Assembly: GCA_016872875.1 (NCBI GenBank)
Contig: VGYW01000227.1
Coordinates: forward strand, 1-13,460
Source of the DNA: Planctomycetota bacterium
GTDB lineage: Bacteria > Planctomycetota > PUPC01 > DSUN01
Direction of reading: 5' to 3'
Length of the DNA stretch: 13,460 nt
Shown here: piece by piece, positions 5,946 to 13,460 of the stretch
Layout of the letters: every line of letters starts with the position of its first letter
Numbering within the stretch: the first letter of the stretch is position 1
Translations under genes and position numbers: made by a program
Notes under the pieces: generated by a model
Database searches by the model: none
Told to the model about the DNA's origin: nothing
The model's input: the letters and a program-made list of their open reading frames with translations, nothing else

Positions 5946-7178
5946 ATGGGTCACCTGTGCAGAGTCGAGGAGGCCGCCGGAGAGCTTCGCGCCGGCCGCA
6001 TGGTCATCCTCGTGGACGACGAGTGCCGCGAGAACGAGGGCGACCTTGTGGCGGCCGCCGAGAAGGTCACGCCGGAGTCTATCGCCTTCATGGCCAAGCA
6101 CGGCAGCGGCCTCATCTGCCTGGCGCTCGCGCCCGAGAAGGTGGATGAGCTCCAGCTCCCCCTCCAGCCCCAGCGCGGGCCTTCCCGCTACGGCACCGCG
6201 TTCACCGTCTCCATCGAGGCCCGCGAGGGGGTCACGACCGGCATCTCGGCCCACGACCGCGCGACGACGGTGCGCGCGGCGGTGCGCGCCGGGGCCAAGC
6301 CGACCGACCTGTGCACGCCGGGCCACGTGTTCCCACTCCGCGCCCGCGAGGGCGGCGTGCTCGCAAGGGCCGGGCAGACGGAGGGCTCGGTGGACCTCTG
6401 CCGCATCGCCGGCCTCGCCCCTGCCGCCGTCATCTGCGAGGTGATGAACGACGACGGCACGATGGCCCGCGTGCCCCACCTCGAGAAGTTCGCGGCGCGC
6501 CACGGCCTGAAGCTCTGCACCGTGGCCGCGATCATCGAGCACAGGCGCCGCACCGAGACCCTGGTCCAGCGCGCCGTCGGAAGGGTCCAGCTCCCCACCC
6601 TCTGGGGGACCTTCGAGCTGTTCTGCTACGAGAGCAAGGTGGACCCCCTCCCGCACCTGGCCCTCACGAAGGGCCTGTCGTTCGACGGCCGCGGCGAGCC
6701 GCTGCCCGTGGACGACCCCGTGCTCGTGCGGGTCCACTCCGAGTGCATCACGGGCGACACGCTGGGGAGCCTGCGGTGCGACTGCGGGGCGCAGTTCCAC
6801 GCCGCCCTCGAGCGGATCGAGGCGGAGGGCCGCGGCGTGCTCCTCTACATGCGCCAGGAGGGGCGCGGCATCGGCCTCGCCAACAAGCTGCGGGCATACC
6901 TCCTCCAGGAGCAGGGGCTCGACACCGTGGAGGCCAACGTCCAGCTCGGCTTCAAGGCCGACCTGCGCGACTACGGGATCGGGGCGCAGGTGCTCCGCGA
7001 CCTGGGCCTCCGCAGAATCCGCCTCCTCACCAACAACCCCAAGAAGCTCCACGCCCTCCAGGGCTTCGGCCTCGAGGTCGTCGAGCAGGTGCCCCTCGCC
7101 GTGGCGCCCACCAAGCACAACCGCGAGTACCTCGAGGCGAAGAAGAAGAAGCTTGGCCACACCATCCGCCTCGACTGA
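5946..7178 (+). CDS. ribBA: Bifunctional 3,4-DHBP synthase / GTP cyclohydrolase II
   Basis: This 410-residue cytosolic enzyme starts both branches of riboflavin synthesis. The N-terminal RibB domain turns ribulose 5-phosphate into 3,4-dihydroxy-2-butanone 4-phosphate. The C-terminal RibA domain opens GTP to the diaminopyrimidine precursor. RibB signatures are DDECRENEGDL (most relatives I recall have Asp or another polar residue where this has Cys), GISAHDRATT, and the GHVFPLRAREGGVLARAGQTE block. RibA signatures are HSECITGDTLGSLRCDCG, with the three zinc-binding cysteines, then RQEGRGIGLANKLRAY, GFKADLRDYGIGAQVL and LLTNNPKK. Length and domain order are normal. ATG at 5946 is chosen: AGAGG lies at 5934-5938, and the upstream TTG at 5919 has no ribosome binding site and sits almost at the predicted transcript start. 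The kinase gene follows after 13 nt, so the two are likely cotranscribed. Confidence 0.96.
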   Translation: MGHLCRVEEAAGELRAGRMVILVDDECRENEGDLVAAAEKVTPESIAFMAKHGSGLICLALAPEKVDELQLPLQPQRGPSRYGTAFTVSIEAREGVTTGISAHDRATTVRAAVRAGAKPTDLCTPGHVFPLRAREGGVLARAGQTEGSVDLCRIAGLAPAAVICEVMNDDGTMARVPHLEKFAARHGLKLCTVAAIIEHRRRTETLVQRAVGRVQLPTLWGTFELFCYESKVDPLPHLALTKGLSFDGRGEPLPVDDPVLVRVHSECITGDTLGSLRCDCGAQFHAALERIEAEGRGVLLYMRQEGRGIGLANKLRAYLLQEQGLDTVEANVQLGFKADLRDYGIGAQVLRDLGLRRIRLLTNNPKKLHALQGFGLEVVEQVPLAVAPTKHNREYLEAKKKKLGHTIRLD

Positions 7179-7191
7179 GCCGGAGGCCGCC

Positions 7192-9054
7192 GTGAGCACG
7201 AACGCCGATCTCATATGTCCCCACTGCAAAGAGCCGTGTGATTTCGGGGAAGGCGCCGCTCCGGGGGACGTTGTGGCGTGCCGGCACTGCGGCACCCCGC
7301 TCATCGTCCCGGAGAGGGAGCCGCAGCCTGCTTCGATGGCCGACTCGGGCGGCCTGGGGTCCACGGTCAAGGCATCGGAGGGCGATGTCCCTGCCCCCGC
7401 GCCCGGGCCGCCGGGGGCTGGGCCGTATCTGCCGACGACCGAGGTGCTGGAGCACGTGCCCGGCCCCGCGGCCGCCCCTGCGGCGGCGCCGGGCGAGGGA
7501 GCGATGGCACAGGTGGTGCCGACCGAGGCCCCGCCCAGCCGCTACGTCGAGAAGGGCGTCATCGGCCGCGGCGGAATGGGCGAGGTGGTCCTGTGCGTTG
7601 ACCGCAACATCCGCCGCGAGATCGCCCTCAAGCGCATCCTGCCGCGGGCCGCCGAGGACACGGCCCAGCGGGCGCGCTTCGTCGAGGAAGCTCAAGTCAC
7701 CGGCCAGCTCGAACACCCAAACATCGTCCCCGTCCACGAACTCGACCGGACTCCCGACGGGACTCTCTACTTCACGATGAAGCTGGTCAAGGGGCAGTCG
7801 CTGTCGCAGATCCTCAGGTCGGCCAGGGAGCGCCCCGGCTGGCACTCGCTCAACGACATGCTCCAGATGTTCCTCAAGGTGTGCGACGGAGTGGGCTTCG
7901 CCCACGCGCGCGGCGTGATCCACCGCGACATCAAGCCGGCGAACATCATGGTCGGCGACTTCGGCGAGGTGCTGGTGATGGACTGGGGCATCGCAAAGGT
8001 CCTCGGCCGGTCCGCCTCCACGTCCAGCGCCAGCATCCCCGCCATCAAGCCGGGCGGCGCGCTCCCCGACGGCGCCGTCCAGACCCCAACAGCCGCTGCC
8101 AAGCCGGCCGAATCGAGCAGCTCGTTCGGCTCCACGCCGTTCTTCTCCACCGAACGGGTCGGGACCTCGCGGACCGGCGGGCGCGTGGCGACGAGTCGCG
8201 CCGAGAGCGGCGAGGCCATGACCCAGCCCGGCGCCGCGCTCGGCACCCCGGGCTACATGTCCCCAGAGCAGGCCGAAGGGAAGCTGGAGCTCGTGGACCA
8301 GCGCTCCGACATCTACTCCCTGGGCGCCATGCTCTACGAGATCCTCACCCTCGAGCGCCACGTGGAGGGGGAGACCACGATAGCCCTCCTGGCCAACACC
8401 CTCAAGGGGAAGATCATCCCGCCCGAGCAGCGCGCGCCCCAGCGCAACATCCCCCCAGAGCTCTCCGCCATCACCATGAAGTGCCTGGCGAGGAACAGGG
8501 AGCTGCGCTACCCCTCCGTGGCTCAGTTGAAGCGCGACATCAACGTCTACCTCGAGGGCCGCAGCACCACTTCGGCCTCCGATGCCCAGGCCAAGGCCAG
8601 ACTCAAGCGCCTCCTCCTGGCCGTCGCTGCCGCCGCTGTCGTCATCCTTGCCATCGCCGCCATCCTCGTCTTTTACATCAAGAGCGACCGCGACGCCGCC
8701 CGCGCCGCCGAGCGCGAGGCCACCTCCGAGCTCAAGAAGGCCCAGGAGAAGATGGGCCAACTCCAGGGCGCCACACTCGACGCCGTCGAGGCCCAGGCAC
8801 GCCAGGCCCTTCGCGCCAACGACGATGGCAAGCGCGGTGAGGCCGAGTTCCGGGCCAGGCTCATCGTCGCTCTCGCCGATGCCAGCCCCTGGGGGCACTA
8901 CGTCCTCGGAGTCATCGCCTACGACAAGAAGGACGCCGCGGCCGCCAAGCAGCACCTCAAGACGGCTCTGGCCCGCGACCCCAACTTCAAGCCGGCCCGC
9001 GACCTCTCGATGGTCATCGAGCGGCAGGGCACGCCCACCCCTCCCGCCAAGTGA
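7192..9054 (+). CDS. Zinc-ribbon Ser/Thr protein kinase with TM segment and TPR-like C-terminus
   Basis: The product is 620 residues. It opens with two CxxC pairs (C9/C12 and C30/C33), a small zinc ribbon, then a Pro/Ala-rich linker. The PknB-type kinase domain begins near 117: GRGGMGEV glycine loop (125-132), ALKRI with catalytic K147, [10 protein letters not shown] (244-253), DWG (264-266) and [11 protein letters not shown] (351-361). DWG instead of DFG is common in planctomycete kinases as far as I recall. About 85 residues separate DWG from GTPGYM, far more than usual, and this insert is rich in Ser and Thr. A transmembrane helix spans about 474-496, then a short charged coiled coil and a TPR-like end ([25 protein letters not shown]). 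The kinase faces the cytosol. GTG at 7192 has GGAGG five bases upstream (7182-7186); TTG at 7153 would lie inside ribBA without such a site. The signal and substrates are unknown. Confidence 0.93.
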   Translation: MSTNADLICPHCKEPCDFGEGAAPGDVVACRHCGTPLIVPEREPQPASMADSGGLGSTVKASEGDVPAPAPGPPGAGPYLPTTEVLEHVPGPAAAPAAAPGEGAMAQVVPTEAPPSRYVEKGVIGRGGMGEVVLCVDRNIRREIALKRILPRAAEDTAQRARFVEEAQVTGQLEHPNIVPVHELDRTPDGTLYFTMKLVKGQSLSQILRSARERPGWHSLNDMLQMFLKVCDGVGFAHARGVIHRDIKPANIMVGDFGEVLVMDWGIAKVLGRSASTSSASIPAIKPGGALPDGAVQTPTAAAKPAESSSSFGSTPFFSTERVGTSRTGGRVATSRAESGEAMTQPGAALGTPGYMSPEQAEGKLELVDQRSDIYSLGAMLYEILTLERHVEGETTIALLANTLKGKIIPPEQRAPQRNIPPELSAITMKCLARNRELRYPSVAQLKRDINVYLEGRSTTSASDAQAKARLKRLLLAVAAAAVVILAIAAILVFYIKSDRDAARAAEREATSELKKAQEKMGQLQGATLDAVEAQARQALRANDDGKRGEAEFRARLIVALADASPWGHYVLGVIAYDKKDAAAAKQHLKTALARDPNFKPARDLSMVIERQGTPTPPAK

Positions 9055-9135
9055 CCGCGTGTACCCTAGTCCACAGATTGACCCATCGCGGCAAGCCGCA
9101 GCCAAGCAGGACAGTAGACAGCGGACAGCCTGCAA

Positions 9136-9163
9136 TCGTCGTCGTCGTCGTCCTCGTCCTCGA
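9136..9163. repeat. TCG/TCC trinucleotide microsatellite
   Basis: Five TCG units are followed by TCC, TCG, TCC, TCG. The tract lies between the kinase stop and the dnaK promoter and is not inside a credible gene. It may vary in length between strains. I see no regulatory role. Confidence 0.6.
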
Positions 9164-9213
9164 CTCTCTTGCTCCCGGATTTCTTGCCGGGCGCCGCGGA
9201 GAGGCCCGGTGTC

Positions 9214-9241
9214 ACGGCCCCTGCCAATCTGGCAGGGCCGT
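9214..9241 (+). terminator. Strong hairpin, possible terminator of the ribBA-kinase operon
   Basis: ACGGCC, one bulged C and CTGCCA pair with TGGCAG and GGCCGT across a 3-nt ATC loop: twelve base pairs, mostly G-C. It lies 160 nt after the kinase stop and just before the candidate dnaK promoter. No T-run follows, so it is not a textbook intrinsic terminator. It could instead be a transcript-end stabiliser or a protein-binding site. Confidence 0.5.
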
Positions 9242-9252
9242 ACGCTCGGCCT

Positions 9253-9282
9253 TTGAGGCGCGCTCAGCCCTAACACTATATG
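9253..9282 (+). promoter_or_regulatory. Candidate dnaK promoter
   Basis: TTGAGG (9253-9258) is followed by 17 nt and CTATAT (9276-9281), or 18 nt and TATATG. This is the only A/T-rich -10-like site I see in the 368-nt gap. The predicted leader is about 135 nt. The -35 region overlaps a small inverted repeat, TGAG-GCGCG-CTCA (9254-9266), which could be an operator. No CIRCE element is present. Confidence 0.4.
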
Positions 9283-9422
9283 GGACAAGCGGTTACAGCG
9301 TCCATCCCCCGCCGGGCAGGGCCGGCACATGGTTTGCTAACAAAGCGATCAGTAGTCCAGTCAGCCAGAGTCGGCAGTCGGAGGTGCTTCCCCGCCTGCG
9401 CAGTTCCCCCCAGGAGAAGCCA

Positions 9423-11357
9423 ATGGCTACGAAGAAGATCATCGGGATTGACCTCGGAACGACGAACTCGGTGGTCGCCGTGATGGAGGGCGATAAGCCG
9501 ATCGTGATCATAAACCAGGATGGCGCCCGCCTGACCCCCTCGGTTGTGGCCTTCACGGACCGCGGCGAGCGGATCGTCGGCGTCCAGGCCAAGCACCAGG
9601 CCATCACGAACCCCTTGAACACCGTCTACTCGATCAAGCGGTTCATGGGCCGGCGCCACAGCGAGGTGGCGAGCGAGGAGAAGCTGGTCGCCTACAAGAT
9701 CGTGGGGCGGCCCGACGAGCTTGTGAAGGTGGAGGCACAAGGCAAGCAGTACACTCCGCCCGAAATCTCGGCCATGATCCTCCGCAAGCTCGCCGACGCC
9801 GCCGAAGACCACCTCGGCGAAAAGGTCGAGAAGGCCGTCATCACGGTCCCTGCCTACTTCAACGACAGCCAGCGGCAGGCGACGAAGGACGCGGGCGAGA
9901 TCGCCGGCCTCAAGGTGATGCGTATCATCAACGAGCCGACCGCGGCCGCCCTCGCCTACGGCCTGGAGAAGAAGAAGAACGAGAAGATCGCCGTCTACGA
10001 CCTCGGCGGCGGAACCTTCGACATCTCGATCCTCGACGTCGGCGACGGCGTCTTCGAGGTGCTCTCGACCAACGGCGACACCCACCTGGGCGGGGACGAC
10101 TACGACAAGGTGGTGATCGACTTCATCGCCGAGGAGTTCAAGAAGGAGCACGGGATCGACCTGCGGAAGGACCCGATGGCCCACCAGCGGCTCAAGGAGG
10201 CCGCCGAAAAGGCCAAGTGCGAACTCTCCACCTCCATGCAGACCGACGTGAACCTCCCCTTCATCACCGCCGATGCCTCCGGCCCGAAGCACCTCCACAT
10301 GTCCCTCACGCGGGCCAGGCTCGAACAACTCACCGAGCACCTCACCGAGCGCACGCGCGGCCCAGTCGAGCAGGCGCTCAAGGACGCCAAGCTGAACCCC
10401 AAGGACGTAGACGAGGTGGTGCTCGTGGGCGGCATGACCCGCATGCCGGCCGTCGTGAGCATCGTCAAGGAGATCTTCCGCGGCAAGGAACCCCACAAGG
10501 GCGTCAACCCCGACGAGGTGGTGGCCGTGGGCGCCGCCATCCAGGGCGGCGTGCTGGCCGGCGAGGTGGACGACATCGTGCTGCTGGACGTTACGCCGCT
10601 GACGCTCGGCATCGAGACCCTGGGCGGGGTGATGACCAAGCTCATCGAGCGCAACACCACCATCCCCACCCGCAAGACCGAGGTCTTCTCCACCGCGAGC
10701 GACAACCAGCCGGCGGTGGACATCCACGTCCTCCAGGGCGAGCGCGAGATGGCGGGCGACAACCGCACCCTGGGCCGCTTCCAGCTCACCGGCATCCCCC
10801 CCGCTCCGCGCGGAATGCCCCAGATCGAGGTGACGTTCGACATTGACGCCAACGGCATCCTCCACGTCGGCGCCAAGGACCTCGGCACCGGCAAGGAGCA
10901 GTCCATCACCATCAAGAGCTCGTCCGGCCTCAACCGCGACGAGATCGAGAAGATGAAGAAGGACGCCGACGAGCACCGCGAGGACGACAAGCGGAAGCGC
11001 GAGCTCGTCGAGGAGAAGAACCGCGCCGAGCAGATGGCCTACCACTGCCGCCGAACCCTCAAGGAGTACGGGGCCAAGGTCAGCGAGAGCGACCGCAATG
11101 CCATCGAGGAAGCGTGCAAGGCGCTCGACAAGGCCCGCGAGGGCGACGACATCTCGGCCGTGCGCCGCGCCATCGAAGACCTCGAGCAGTCCATGCACAA
11201 GCTCTCCGCCGCCCTCTACGAGGAGGTCGCCAAGAAGCGCGCCGAGCAGGCCGCCCAGGAGTCCGCCGCCGGCGAACCCACCGCCGAGGAGCCGAAGAAG
11301 AAGGACGAGGACGTCATAGACGCCGAGTACGAAGTGAAAGACGACGAGCAGAAGTAG
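9423..11357 (+). CDS. dnaK: Hsp70 chaperone DnaK
   Basis: This 644-residue ATP-dependent chaperone binds exposed hydrophobic stretches of client proteins in the cytosol, normally with DnaJ and GrpE, neither of which is in the window. Hallmarks in order: [18 protein letters not shown] at the N-terminus, SIKRFMG with the catalytic Lys at 72, [61 protein letters not shown], and the interdomain linker [14 protein letters not shown] near 386. The substrate-binding domain has [17 protein letters not shown] and GIPPAPRG. The tail [15 protein letters not shown] is the usual acidic DnaK end. Length and motifs are typical, with no sign of damage. ATG at 9423 has AGGAG at 9412-9416; the frame is open far upstream, but nothing there resembles DnaK. 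clpB follows after 108 nt, a functional pairing. Confidence 0.98.
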   Translation: MATKKIIGIDLGTTNSVVAVMEGDKPIVIINQDGARLTPSVVAFTDRGERIVGVQAKHQAITNPLNTVYSIKRFMGRRHSEVASEEKLVAYKIVGRPDELVKVEAQGKQYTPPEISAMILRKLADAAEDHLGEKVEKAVITVPAYFNDSQRQATKDAGEIAGLKVMRIINEPTAAALAYGLEKKKNEKIAVYDLGGGTFDISILDVGDGVFEVLSTNGDTHLGGDDYDKVVIDFIAEEFKKEHGIDLRKDPMAHQRLKEAAEKAKCELSTSMQTDVNLPFITADASGPKHLHMSLTRARLEQLTEHLTERTRGPVEQALKDAKLNPKDVDEVVLVGGMTRMPAVVSIVKEIFRGKEPHKGVNPDEVVAVGAAIQGGVLAGEVDDIVLLDVTPLTLGIETLGGVMTKLIERNTTIPTRKTEVFSTASDNQPAVDIHVLQGEREMAGDNRTLGRFQLTGIPPAPRGMPQIEVTFDIDANGILHVGAKDLGTGKEQSITIKSSSGLNRDEIEKMKKDADEHREDDKRKRELVEEKNRAEQMAYHCRRTLKEYGAKVSESDRNAIEEACKALDKAREGDDISAVRRAIEDLEQSMHKLSAALYEEVAKKRAEQAAQESAAGEPTAEEPKKKDEDVIDAEYEVKDDEQK

Positions 11358-11370
11358 GAGAGATCGGGCT

Positions 11371-11426
11371 GGTTCGAGGGATTCGAGGGAATCGAGCGAT
11401 TCGATCGATTCCCTCGATTCGCTCGA
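11371..11426. repeat. 9-bp-period palindromic repeat between dnaK and clpB
   Basis: Six consecutive 9-nt units (ggttcgagg, gattcgagg, gaatcgagc, gattcgatc, gattccctc, gattcgctc) fill 11371-11424. The tract is also an inverted repeat: 11374-11395 pairs with 11405-11426 at 20 of 22 positions, with an uninterrupted 13-bp core (11383-11395 with 11405-11417) and a 9-nt centre. It begins 14 nt after the dnaK stop. As RNA it would be a stable hairpin between two chaperone genes. There is no T-run after it, so it may partially attenuate or protect the transcript rather than end it. In layout it resembles the heptanucleotide arrays, but the unit is different. Confidence 0.85.
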
Positions 11427-11465
11427 TCGCACCCGCTAACCCGCCGCCTATGCCGGGGGGCAGCC

Positions 11466-13460
<1,995 letters not shown>

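Noticed and set aside
4301..6148. Long plus-strand open frame opposite the GH116 gene and running into ribBA
   Set aside because: It is antisense to a protein that aligns along its length with a known family, and it overlaps two promoters and the start of ribBA in another frame.
7153..7191. TTG at 7153 as the start of the kinase
   Set aside because: It lies inside ribBA without a ribosome binding site; GTG at 7192 has GGAGG at correct spacing.
7027..9330. Long minus-strand open frame opposite the kinase gene
   Set aside because: It runs antisense to a kinase with all its catalytic motifs, and its product is Gly/Ala/Arg/Leu-rich without domains.
9055..9422. CIRCE operator upstream of dnaK
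   Set aside because: No TTAGCACTC-N9-GAGTGCTAA pattern is present. The nearest resemblance is GCTAA within TTTGCTAACAAA at 9333-9344, which is too short.
9276..11432. Long open frame on the minus strand opposite dnaK (about 718 codons)
   Set aside because: High GC makes antisense frames stay open. The plus strand encodes an intact, unmistakable DnaK, and the antisense product is low-complexity and matches nothing.

Overview
The window is very GC-rich bacterial DNA (about 70% by eye, not counted) with eight protein genes, two of them cut by the window ends. I infer a Planctomycetes/PVC-like bacterium, or a similar metagenome-assembled lineage. The reasons are two membrane-anchored Ser/Thr kinases (one with DWG in place of DFG), a secreted GH116-type protein, and short-period repeats that read as RISDFGF/KSEIRNP-type peptides, which I recall seeing in such genomes. 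No phage, plasmid, CRISPR, tRNA or rRNA is visible.

Layout. (1) 1-2265, plus strand: the 3' end of a kinase with a transmembrane segment and a Kelch-like propeller, then a TPR protein, probably one operon. (2) 2266-2440: a convergent gap holding a palindromic element. (3) 2441-5776, minus strand: a two-gene operon of a signal-peptide GH116-type protein and a membrane-anchored coiled-coil protein of unknown function. The GH116 gene carries two in-frame heptanucleotide repeat insertions. (4) 5777-5945: a divergent promoter region with a good sigma70-like promoter on each strand. (5) 5946-9054, plus strand: ribBA, then a zinc-ribbon/kinase/TM/TPR-like protein 13 nt downstream. (6) 9055-9422: a gap with a microsatellite, a strong hairpin and a candidate promoter. 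(7) 9423-13460, plus strand: dnaK and clpB (3' end missing), separated by a 9-bp-period palindromic repeat.

How the genes fit together. DnaK and ClpB are the known disaggregation pair. RibBA supplies both entry enzymes of riboflavin synthesis. The two kinases are membrane sensors of unknown signal: one has an extracytoplasmic Kelch propeller, the other a cytosolic zinc ribbon. The GH116 protein and its membrane partner probably act outside the cytoplasm on a glycoside.

The most unusual content is the repeat biology. Two insertions inside the GH116 gene share the same 4+4 heptamer inverted architecture, a third heptamer tract supplies the end of the TPR gene, and a 9-bp-period palindrome lies between dnaK and clpB. 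The GH116 protein also appears to lack the usual active-site motifs of its family. I see no clearly new multi-gene system.
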